Shown in pieces: positions 20,828 through 31,181 of a stretch of 64,000 nt of DNA. Position numbers and translations under genes: made by a program. Numbering within the stretch: position 1 is the stretch's first letter; each line of letters begins with the position of its first letter. Location of the stretch: contig JAJOHG010000028.1 in NCBI GenBank assembly GCA_021029095.1, forward strand, positions 186,001 through 250,000, written 5' to 3'. This DNA comes from Phellopilus nigrolimitatus. Taxonomy: Eukaryota > Basidiomycota > Agaricomycetes > Hymenochaetales > Hymenochaetaceae. The notes beneath the pieces are model-generated. The model was not told the origin of the DNA, did not search any database, and was given only the letters and a program-made list of their open reading frames with translations.

Positions 20828-21260
20828 GCACATGAAAATTTATTTATTTAGTCTGAGATCTACTCTAAAATCTACATACAGTGCAAAAAAAACGAAGGGA
20901 AACGGTGGAGAATTGAGTGAGATAGTCGTGCTCATCGTGCGGCACGATGAGCACGACTATCTCGGTGTCGCGGGTGGCGGGGCAAGCCGGCGGTGCATGC
21001 TGATCGCGACAAGAAGTCGCGTGGATCACCGGCGCGGGCAGCGCCGGTGATCCACGCGTGGTGACGCGGCCATCGGCGATGGCGAGTAGCCGGTCTCCGC
21101 CGGCAACCCTCAGGCAACGTCAGCACAGTACTAAGCTCAGCAATTATTCTACAGTATTATTCACAGGAGAGGGAAATAGGCGCTATGGCAGCTAACTAGA
21201 GGCGTGTGACCCACCCGTACACGCGTCTAGTTAGATAGTGTAAGCGTAGGGTCACAGGTG
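20828..21260 (-). repeat. Right terminal inverted repeat, 433 bp
   Basis: Reverse complement of 12528-12960, ending ...GGGTCACAGGTG at 21260. It carries the mirror copies of the three hairpins. The identity of the two repeats suggests recent insertion or ongoing homogenisation. Confidence 0.93.
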
Positions 21261-21268
21261 CACGGGGC
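21261..21268. repeat. Target site duplication, right copy
   Basis: CACGGGGC, identical to 12520-12527. Confidence 0.9.
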
Positions 21269-22054
21269 AGCTCTTCGACAACACAATTGAACACTTTACC
21301 GGGGCGAAAAGTCTCATGTACATCACAACCTCAACATTCGGGACCTACGTATCACGATTCCATGATCTCGCACATCGCAATGATTGATGCGTGTGCACGT
21401 AGCACGTCGATTGATATTTGATGCTTGCGTTCGTAAACAGCAAGCAGAATGTAGTATAAAGACAAGTTACATAGATAGCTGTGGTATGTGGGTTCGGATT
21501 CTATGCGCATGGCCAATGAGAGTGGAAGCGAAGGCAAAATGGAAGGGGAATGCAGAAACACAAAGGGATGTGAGTGACCGAAAGAGAGAAAACGGAAGGA
21601 GGAAGGACGAGGAGGCAGTGGGATGCGGGGAGAAGGGGGACTCGGAGTTTGCGAAGCGCAAGGAGCACGGTGGTCATCCGCGGGCCCGGGGACTCGTGCG
21701 ATAGAGTTCAAGGTGTTTGAGTGGAAAGAGGATGTTGTGTAGCGAGAGATGGAATGCGAGATGACACGAAACGAAAGCGGAGGTTAAAGTTCCCATTTTG
21801 ACGTGCAAATGGTGACCAGCGAGGCGGAGAGCAAGAAAGCAAGTACACGGTATACCGATAGATAACAATTTTTATGAGACTTGAGAGGCCCTACAAACAC
21901 CATAGGAGAGTGGGATGAATCGATGTGGGTGGGTGGATGCGAGTTAATGGATGCGAGGTAATGCGTATCGACAGAGCAATGCAAGATGAGTGTATGAGAG
22001 GAGAGAAAAGAAGGTGATAATGTTACGGGAGGCGCGAGACTTGCGCAAAGTGGC
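21269..22054. other. Intergenic, purine-rich
   Basis: 3' side of the F-box gene and right flank of the transposon. GA-rich stretches occur around 21590-21640. No gene is seen. Confidence 0.5.
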
Positions 22055-23609
22055 TTAGAACTTGCCAAGGTCGAGGCTCGCGCGCTTGAGCGCACGGCTC
22101 GTGATGTTCACACCGTGCAGGTCCTCCAGCCAGACGCCCTGTTCTTGACACGTCATGAGCAGACGCGTCCAGAACGTCGCGACCCGCGCGGAAGGCCGGT
22201 ACGTGCGGAGCGCATGGCTCTCCGGGCTGAGATCGCGGATAAAGCGCAGGCTTGGGAAGGCTGCGCGCTGGAGAGACGAGAGCTGCTCGAGGAGCATGAA
22301 CGTATCGTCGCGCTCCCCGAGGCGCTTGTCGATCCCACGGATCCCGATGAATTCGACCGTGGGGTGCGTAGGCAGCAGCACGTGCGGTGGGATCCAGTCA
22401 GGTGTCTGCCAGTGCCATTCAGCATCTGCGCTGCAAATGAACTCGCACAGGTTCGGACACCACTTGGCGAGTTCGAGTTCCGGACGCGCGAGGTCGAGCA
22501 CGTGCGACTCGATGAGAGACGATGAATGGCCGAGCTCAAGCTGCTGCAGCAAGGACCCGTGCGTCTGAAAGAACAACGAGAAGCCCTGGCCTCTGTAGTT
22601 GAATTCACAAGAAACGACCGAGAGGGATCGGAGCTTGGGCATTCGCCAGGCAGCGAAGATCGAGAACGTGTAGTCGTCCACTTCGACTTTGAGGGAGCGT
22701 AGAGCGGGGAGTTCGATCGCGGAAAAGTGGGGAGGTGGCCCATATGCAGCATGATCCGGCGTGCACGATGTGATTTCGAGGTACTCGATGGCACTCGGCC
22801 GATTGAAGAGCGCGGACATTTGGATATAGAGCGGCGTTTCGTCATAGTTTTTCCACGAAAGCCGGCGGAGGTCCTTACTGGAATGCGTGAGGAGAGAAAA
22901 GATTTCCTCCGGCGTACAGCGGGGATCCTGGGGCACGAAGGCATTTTGCTTGACAGAATGACGATCCGTGTAGACGACGAGCTGAGACGCATAGTCAAGG
23001 ATGTTGCGAATGTCGATCGGCGCGCAGCGGTCGAGCGTCGAGGTCTCGATGTGCAGACGACGTATATACCAGCCGCTCGAGATAGGTGCGCCGCGGAGGT
23101 CCTCGAGCAGGAGTGTGTGCGCGAGCGCCTTGGCCTGCGTGCCGTGGCTGATCCAGACAAACTCGTAGAGGAACTCACGCATGAGGGCGTTCCACCTCCG
23201 ACTGACAAGCGCAAGGTCGCGTTTGATGCGGATGTTGGTGCAGTAGGCCTCGAACTGGCACGCGGGGGTCTGCTCACGCTCGAGGAAGGACAGCTCCTGC
23301 GTGGTGTCAAAGGGGTCGGGGGTGATGCGGGTGGCTTCGCGGAAGATGAGGAGCCATAGCTCGGGCGGTATTCGCGCGACATCCGCTCCCCCCAACGTAT
23401 CCGCGCGAGATGGAATGGGTGCTGATTTTCTGTAAATTTTATGTACTCTGCGAAAAGGACACCCGCTCAGAAAATCGAGCTAAACGCGACACGAAATGCA
23501 CGCGACACGGGACGCACCTCGAAGACCGCGTCCTGCGCGAGAACAAGTTCGCCAATTTTCTTGAGAGTTTCAGGCATTTATTTTTGACATTCAGAGGCAG
23601 AGATCGCAT
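22055..23609 (-). CDS. F-box protein
   Basis: Likely substrate adaptor of an SCF ubiquitin ligase. The main open frame, 23395-22055, encodes about 446 aa with the F-box at its start: [18 protein letters not shown], then [23 protein letters not shown]. The remainder resembles the divergent leucine-rich-like repeats of Agaricomycete F-box proteins ([39 protein letters not shown]), with a conserved C-terminal block. No ATG opens this frame before the F-box; the most consistent model adds exon 23609-23518 ([12 protein letters not shown]) and a 70-nt intron 23517-23448 with GTGCGT donor, giving 494 aa. The F-box call is firm, the start is not. These proteins form very large, fast-evolving families in this fungal group. 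Confidence 0.82.
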
Positions 23610-25530
23610 GGATAACGCAGAGGTCGTCGCCGTGGTCGGTGAGAGAGAAAGAGAGCCCGACGAATTTCGACCATGATGACCGGCTTTCCAAATTTATGTG
23701 GCGTGGGAATTTGCTTCCTTTGGGCTAAGTATGGCGTTCCGGGATTCTCGGAGAGCATACACATACAACCGCACGCTCAATCGTGTAACCCTAGGATCCT
23801 CTTACAGACTTTTACGAAGTGTAGGGATATGGGAGACATAATTTTACCGCGGCATCTGCATTAATTCTTTATGAGATCTTCAAAGAGTGGTTCTACGGTA
23901 GGCTCTACCTCGTCTGCAAATGCAATAAAAGAAATTTAGACTTTTTCAGCCAGCCAATTAAGCATTCAATCCAAGCTTAGATATATGAGGCAGGGTTTCC
24001 TCCTGCGGTACCAGATGTCTGTCTCGTTTCTTTAAATGAGGAAATGGACTCGTCTTACCCACTGCGATTTCTTATGGAATTACACACCATGCTCGCTGTA
24101 GAATGGCGCACATATCTGATCCTAGAGCTCCTGCTGATTCTGCCTTGATTAATGCTAAGGCCCTTGATTAACAATTTGATTCTTCCGTGAAATGCAGTGT
24201 AGTTAATCCAAGGCCTATTGGCTACTGGATTTTCCTAAAGTGTTTCCGAGAAAGTCAGTCGGCAGGACACTGGCTTCATTGTGCTGCAGGACACATACCA
24301 AATCTGCCTACGGGACAATTGATTGTCTCAAGCCATTTAACAATGCTGTGAGTACCTTCAAGTTTACGAGTTGGACTTCCTCATATGACATATCGAGGGC
24401 TGGCCGCGGCGAAAGCTTCAACTTTATATGAGCCAATCGCGATTTTCGCCTCTATGCGACACACTTCTTCGCCTCTATGTGGCACACTTGTCATCGTCTC
24501 CGGGCAAGAAGCGGAAAGGAAATGCTTGGGACCGTGCGGCGACATGTATTGACCCAAGGTCGCTCGTACCCGAGATTGCCACAGCTAAATTCAAACCTAA
24601 GCTTATACAAGCCAACTTCGCAAGTGGTCAGTATTGCTTTGAGACTAGTTCTAACACAGATCGTCCGGATGGGAGTTCAGATCCATAATTGGACGAAGCG
24701 AGGGGAGACACGTATGCGGGACCCAATCGAAAGCAATATTACACATGCCGATCCATTTGTGGCTCGGCGAGAAACCGGGAAATGCGTATCGGCAAATTTA
24801 AAACGGCCGAGCAGCATTGTATCCGTGTAGCGTCGGGCTGTCGATTCTAAAACCTTGCTGACAATGCAGTGACTGGAGCCCGAAGATCAGATCCACTCAC
24901 ATTAGCACTGCGACGGCTCGCACACGCTAACTGCTCCAGCGTAAAGGCCGTACACGGTGTGGTATGAAGGCCAAGTCGCCTCTCTCCAAATTCCTCGACG
25001 CAGTCGCACCCGAATCTCACTGCTCAGGCGCTCAAACGGAAGCTCCCTCTCTTCAAGCTCTTCAATTCTCGATCTAAAGCAACAATGTTGCAAGCGCTAT
25101 TCCCCGCTTCAATGGCTCCTTCGAAGTCAATTCATTTTATTTGTCTTCCTTGGTACAGGAAAAGACCATATCTTAGGATTCTATTGGCCGGTAGATAGAC
25201 AGCACGCCAAGCTTGCTGGTGCGTATTCGACAAGAATTACGAAGTTGAGATTTGGTGAAATATATCATCACTGCGATTACTTTTGCCGAAGAAATACTTT
25301 CGCGCGGCTAGTTCCATGTGCACAGATCATCGCGAGAATTTTGGACAATGACAATGCTCGAATATTGACCCAAAACCTCCAAAGCCTGAGTTGATTTCTC
25401 CAGAGCAGGAAACAAACAATTACGTAAATATATGCTTACAAATGCCAAACGCCGATCCCCGGGCCGAGCAACTTCACTGGCACGCACCGTCGCACGACTC
25501 CGTCCATGAGCTTTCCAACCTCCTACCACC
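23610..25530. other. Long intergenic region, nothing recognised
   Basis: About 1.9 kb, divergent promoter side of the F-box gene and upstream side of the amidohydrolase. Open frames at 24477-24830 and 24957-25394 are short and without family features; I see no transposon ends or RNA gene. Confidence 0.5.
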
Positions 25531-28500
25531 ATGTTCACGACGAGCTTGGGCGATGGAGTCAAGGTCAAATCTCGTCGCGGGATACGGAACACCAAAACAG
25601 CTTTCGTTTGTATCTCTGTGCTCGGTCTGCTCAGTCTGCTCAGTCTATGGCTTGCATTCACCAGCTCGCCTGAATCTGGCGCATTCCGCTCGTTGTCATT
25701 CAGGCTATTTCCACCAGTCCCTGCGCGCGTGAGGACGCAGAGGAAAGCAGTTCTGGATCGATGCAAATATATCAAGTCTCCCGCTGGACCTCCGTCGGAC
25801 TTCACCTTACGCACGCAGTCCGACCGCTTCGTGTCTGGTACGAAGCCTGTTCTGCTCACGAATGCAAAGATATGGACCGGAGAACGCAACGGTACGGAGG
25901 TGATATTTGGAGATGTGCTTCTCGACAAGGGACTCGTCAGGGCCGTCGGGTACATACCATTGCGCGTGCTGCGGGAGGCGGGGCAGGAGCTGCAAGTGTA
26001 CGACGCGCAAAGCGCGTGGGTTACCCCTGGACTCGTCGATCTGCACTCGCATATCGGCGTCCAGTCAGCTCCACACCTTGCTGGCGCAATGGACACAAAC
26101 TCGCGCAAGGCACCGATCCTGCCGTGGCTTAGGAGCATCGACGGTCTGAACACGCACGACGCGTCGTACGAACTCGCTATCGCCGGGGGTGTCACGACCG
26201 CGCAAATCCTGCCTGGCAGTGCGAACAACATTGGAGGCCAGGCTTTCGTGATCAAGCTTCGTCAGACGGCGGAACGCTCTCCGACGTCGAAGATCCTCGA
26301 GCCGCCGTACACACTCAACGGTACGCACTTCGACCATGGCCTGACTCCGCGATGGAGGCATATGAAGTTAGTGGCTTGTATTTCGTGTATTCCTTACTTC
26401 AATCTAAATTTACGATAGACATGCGTGTGGTGTGTTCTGCGTACTGCCAAAATGTTGAGGACGCGTATTGATTTAAGTTGCCAGGTGAGAATCCCTCTCG
26501 CGTGTACAGCCAGACGCGTATGGACTCAGCATGGGAGTTCCGGCACGCATACGACGAGGCGCGCAAGATCAAAGAGGCTCAGGATTTATTCTGCGCTAAG
26601 GCAGAAGATGGAAGATGGGACGAGCTTAATCTGGAGCACTTCCCAGATGACTTGCAATGGGAGTCTCTGGTAGATGTTCTACGAGGAAAAGTGAAGGTGA
26701 ATTACTCCATGCATAGTTTCTTTGTGACTCTAGTACTGAATTATAATTTTTTCGTACATGCAGGTCAATGTCCACTGCTATGAGGTAAATCTATCGTTTT
26801 AGCTAGTACACCTCAAGCCTTTACTAAGACATTGGTTTAAAGGCTGTCGACCTAGATGCAATTGTTCGAGTGAGTGATCCTTGCTCTAAGTATATAAACG
26901 CTTTTGCTGATGATTCATTAGCTATCTCAAGATTTCAGATTCCCTGTCGCCTCATTTCACCACGCAGGCGAGACGTACCTTGTCCCGGATCTGCTGAAGA
27001 AGACTTGGGTAAGCTTCAATGACCTCTGATAATATCACAACTGCTTAGATTTTCCCCATCGCAGGGAGGAACGCCAAGCATTGCTCTTTTCGCGTCCAAC
27101 TTCAGGTATGCACTAATCATATTGGTTTTCGATGCTTAGAATTGGATGTTCCGCCCCTGTCTCAGAAAAAAGCGCGAAGCGTATCGAGGTTCCGAATTCG
27201 CTCCGCGGATACTTGCAGGGCATAAGATCCCTGTAGTGATGAAGGCAAGTTTGTATGATTTTAACCGATATGACAAAAGCGGAAAGCTAATGGCCTTTGG
27301 TCTATTCTTCCCCTCTTCTTTTCGCAGTCTGATCATCCCGTGGTTAACAGCCGCTATCTTCTGTACGAAGCAGCGCAGGCGCACTATTATGGATTACATC
27401 CCGCGCTTGCATTAGCCTCAGTGACGACCACGCCTGCAGATGCTGCGGGAATGGGTCATAGAATTGGCCGGATCAGAGAAGGCGAGTGTTCTTTGCTCGT
27501 AAAATGAGTCGATGAGGTCCAATGAAATTTCTTGTGTACCCAATGCTTCCAGGGTACGATGCAGGTGCGCGACACTAGATATGTTATTGTCGAATTTCAC
27601 ATTCATCTTTCTGAATATCTTACCAGACCTCGTCATTTGGGACTCCCATCCACTTGCGCTCTCGGCGACTCCTAAACAAGTCTACATTGACGGAATTCCG
27701 CAGCTTTCGGCGCCTTCCGTATCATCCAAACCTCTGTCCTTCCAGGATGTGCCAGAAACGCCCGACTTCGATCGAGAGGCCGCGGAGACAGTTGCATACG
27801 AGGGTCTCCCGCCATTGACGCCTCGTGCGCGCCGAAGCGGCGACGTCATCTTCACTAATGTGCGCAGCGTATATACGGGTTTGTCGAATCTAGGTTACGA
27901 AGAATTGGGCGAGAACAAGCAGATGAAATCCGTGCTCGTGAGCAATGGCTCGGTCACGTGTGTTGCTGCTGGGTCAGCGTGTCTTTCGTCTGTGCTCGAG
28001 CTTGCGGAACGGCCAGAGGAGGAATTGGCGATTGTCGACCTCATGGGAGGCTCGCTCACCCCTGGCCTTACGACCTTCGGCTCCCCCCTTGGGCTCGTCG
28101 AGATACGTTTGGAGTCCTCTACCAACGACGGCACCGTGTACGACTCATTGTCGGGCGATGTGCCATCGATCGTCGGAGGAGACGAAGCGGTGATCCGCGC
28201 GGTGGATGGTCTGCAGTTTGGAGGCCGGAATGCGCTGTAAGTATAGGATATAGCCACTCAGCAAGGATTGATTTGCTTAATCGTTATTGTTCACCGTACA
28301 GTTTAGCATATCGCGCGGGTGTGACCCAGGCGATAACGCCGCCGTCCGGTTCGGGATTTTTTCTCGGTACATCTACCGCTTTTGCGTCGGGCGCGACAGG
28401 CGCGCTCGAGCGCGGAGCGATCGTTTCGGCGGAGGTTGCACTGCACGTACGCGTTAGCAGATCGTTCACGCCCAGCGTGAGTACGCAGATTGCTGTGCTG

Positions 28501-29333
28501 CGGCGTCTGGTGTTCAGCGCCCCGGAAGTGGATTTGGCTCTCGACGACGTTTCGGGATTACGACACGCCGACGCCTCTGCGTTCGCGCGCGTTCGGAAGG
28601 TACGCTATTTTCCAGCCATGCATCCCGCATGCAGAATAATTGTGTCTTGCTTGCCTTGCAGGGAGAACTGCCGCTCGTTGTCCACGTCGAAAACGCTGAT
28701 ATTATGTCTACACTGCTAAGTCTCAAGGCGGAGTACGAGACACGAACGGGTAATTCCCTCCGGCTCACATTCGTAGGAGCTTCGGAGGCGCACCTTATCG
28801 CTCACGAAATCGGATTAGCGGGCGTTAGTGTGGTCATCACACCGTCTAGACCGTTCCCTGGGAGCTGGGACCAGCGAAGAATGTAAATCTACTTGCTACT
28901 CTACTGCAGAAGCTCGCCGCGCTCAAATTCATTGGGTTGAAAACAGTTTACCTGGCCCTCCCCTCACCAATGAGAACGCCATCACGACGTTGCTGGAACA
29001 TGGCGTGAATGTTGCAATCGGTGTCGTAGATGAGTCAAGCGCACGTAACACTCGTTTTGATATCGCCTGGGTAAGTTTGCACGTATAGCCGACTAATGTG
29101 ATCTCATAACTCGTGCGATACACCCTGCATTTTAGGCTGCTCTAGAGTCGCATGGGAAAATAGGGGAGAAGCAGGCCATCACGCTTGCGACGACTAATCT
29201 TGAGCGGGCACTTGGGCTAAAGACGAGCGCAATGGGCGACATCGTGGCGTACCGTAATGGAGGGATACTAGATATGACGAGCAAGGTAGTTGGCGTCGTG
29301 TCATCGACCCGGCGAGTTGTTGACTTGTTCTAA
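25531..29333 (+). CDS. Membrane-anchored amidohydrolase-like (CE9-type) protein
   Basis: Fifteen exons: 25531-26366, 26419-26429, 26485-26696, 26764-26784, 26843-26869, 26922-27008, 27065-27105, 27166-27244, 27328-27481, 27553-27564, 27627-28236, 28302-28599, 28662-28882, 28947-29070 and 29136-29333, total 976 aa. One membrane segment near residues 24-42 (VCISVLGLLSLLSLWLAF) suggests a type II membrane protein. The first half has amidohydrolase motifs: VTPGLVDLHSHIG (metal-binding HxH, about 172), HHAGETY (about 381) and SDHPVVNSRY (about 440). The second half repeats the composite fold (GSLTPGLTTFGSPLG, AYRAGVTQAITPPSG, LTNENAITTLLEHGVNVAIG) but lacks an HxH, so it is probably non-catalytic. 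Related Agaricomycete proteins are often labelled carbohydrate esterase family 9; the substrate is unknown. Two microexons (11 and 12 nt) and two GC-AG introns stand out. Confidence 0.88.
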
Positions 29334-29997
29334 ACCTTGGTGAACCCATCTATCGCAAGACGTTTCCCTGCTCTGCCTATTATATCAAGGATACTGTGGA
29401 TTTACAAGGATTACGAGTACTATTGCAAACCTGCTTCGTGTATTTTCCAGCGCGATTCTTGAATAGCTGTCTATCTGGAAACCTTCACACTATCGTTATT
29501 CAACCTTAGGGAACCGAACGGGCGCTAGAAAAAGGACACCGCTTCCATGAACATATGGTCAACGGCGACAAATTCCCCAGGAAACGAACACAAAGCACAA
29601 GATATCTCCGCTCAAGCTGTCCGAAGATAAGAACCATTCTTTTCATTTATTCATGAGGGTAAGTAATTAACTAAGAGGTGGTCACTTACTTAATAGCGGG
29701 TATCTAGTCATTTCATAAGGAAAGCGATCGGTTTAAAAGTTCCTCGCTTGAACAAATTTCAAAGAGTATTATGTCGACCTCGATACCCATATTTTGGCAA
29801 AGCCTGGTCGTTTGTGGGAAGATGAAAAAGTCATCTAAGTCACTCTTCGTAAAAGAGCTCTTTGAAAGGGCGCGGCCCAAGTCCATTGAGTGCGGCTCAT
29901 GTGAGCCAAGTCCCTTCTGAAGTTGAACATGGCGTCGTTGTTTCTGAAAATCTCATCTTTATAGAAATCATCACCACATCTATCGAGAGCATGGAGC
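29334..29997. other. Intergenic region
   Basis: 3' flank of the amidohydrolase gene. A minus-strand frame at 29835-30164 overlaps the next segment; I cannot tell whether part of it (near YLGHELHALDRC) is a further exon. Confidence 0.4.
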
Positions 29998-30388
29998 TCA
30001 TGCCCGAGATACTTTTCTTTTCTTGCTTTGTGAGACCAGCGAAAGTAGCTGTTCGATAACTTGGTCAAGAATGTCGTGTACGATGGAGGATATAAGTCTG
30101 TTGGCAATAGGAAGAGACGGAATACGCGATTCGTATGGGAGTACCTGATACTCACAATCGTCACAAGTCTTCATTGAGCGACTATGGTTCAAAGCCAGGC
30201 CGCTTGTGCAACAACAACCGAGCACGTCGTTAACCGCCGCTTTGGAGAGGCCGTGCGTCGATACGAGTTGTGCAATGATTTGATCTGAGCGGTTTGCAAG
30301 GGAATAAGAAGTTTCGTTTTTGGGGCAAGAACGTAGTGCGCGTCTTGAAACGATATGGTGACCTGAATGGCTAAGGAAAGTTTGATTT
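29998..30388 (-). CDS. Possible exon of an unknown gene
   Basis: On the minus strand a segment from about 30366 to 29998 is open and coding-like (IIAQLVSTHGLSKAAVNDVL, MKTCDDCEYQVLPYESR, ISSIVHDILDQVIEQLLSLV) and ends with a basic KKRKVSRA tail and a stop. A good splice acceptor (CCATTCAG) lies at its 5' end, and upstream the frame continues in phase through a GTGCGT donor near 30411 (SFACVEAAANVP). No convincing start codon was found and no family recognised, so it may be a degraded gene. Confidence 0.35.
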
Positions 30389-30599
30389 CATACAAGGCCA
30401 CGCACGCGGCACGTTCGCAGCTGCCTCAACACAGGCAAAACTATCATTTTTGGCCGAGCCGGAAGTCGGATTCTCACATTTGTCTTGAACATTTCAGCTG
30501 TTGCTCTCCCTTCTCGAGGCAGAGTCCGTTTCAAGCTGGTACTTGCAGTCTACTTCGTAAGTCTCTGAAGAATGCAATACATGGCTCGGCTTGATTGAA

Positions 30600-31181
30600 G
30601 CGGTACCAGTAACGAGTCTTTAGACTTTGTTTACAAATGAAAGGAAAGAAGGGTAATACGTGTCCACGTTCTTTATGCGTGTTTTGTTTTACGCAAGTAA
30701 TACGTGGTCATCATATTCATGAAAAGACGTGGATATAGAAAGTACAAGGGGAGTATACTATGGCAGACAATGAACGTGTTATCACAATCACAGACTGTTT
30801 AAAGTCTAAGTAAGACCACAAGAACGTCACAAAGTACAAGTGGAAAGGCGAAGGGGCAACGGCAAAGGTGCTATATCTACAGTAAGAACGAGTGAATACA
30901 GCGCGCACAAGGAACCGGGTATGAGGAAATGTACAAGTGAAAGTCGAAGTCATAAGTTCAAATTCGAAAAAAGCCGGCTTGAGAATGTCGAAGAAAGTAC
31001 ACGCGCGTTGTTAGGTAAGCTTCAAAACAACGCAATTGAGATGAAGAAAAAGAAAGGGAGATAAAAGAGAACATGGTTTGTGATTGTCCTCGTTCGATCG
31101 TTGAATCGGATGAAGGAACAGCACGACGTGAACAAGCGAATCCAGCGCAAACGAACCAACGAAGAAAGTGACTTGAAATGT
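30600..31181. other. Intergenic region
   Basis: 3' side of the following minus-strand gene. No gene or repeat is seen. Confidence 0.5.

Larger units (their letters stand above)
12528..21260 (+). mobile_element. Complete KDZ-type DNA transposon, 8,733 bp
   Basis: Kyakuja-Dileera-Zisupton class element. It is bounded by 433-bp terminal inverted repeats that appear identical over their whole length and flanked by a perfect 8-bp target duplication, so it looks recently inserted. It carries three multi-exon genes on the plus strand: the KDZ transposase (13127-16591), an unknown protein with an N-terminal Cys cluster (17215-18833) and a protein with an HMG-like segment (19326-20657). None shows a stop or frameshift. 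Some fungal KDZ elements also carry a TET/JBP dioxygenase gene; none is present here. Several tight palindromes lie inside. Confidence 0.92.

Noticed and set aside
12528..21260. TET/JBP dioxygenase gene, expected in some KDZ elements
   Set aside because: No HxD dioxygenase pattern in any of the three genes or in the spacers.
22153..23382. 409-codon minus-strand frame in another phase of the F-box gene
   Set aside because: Ser/Arg-rich shadow of the real F-box frame.
25308..26255. 315-codon minus-strand frame opposite the amidohydrolase
   Set aside because: Antisense shadow; the plus strand holds the conserved motifs.
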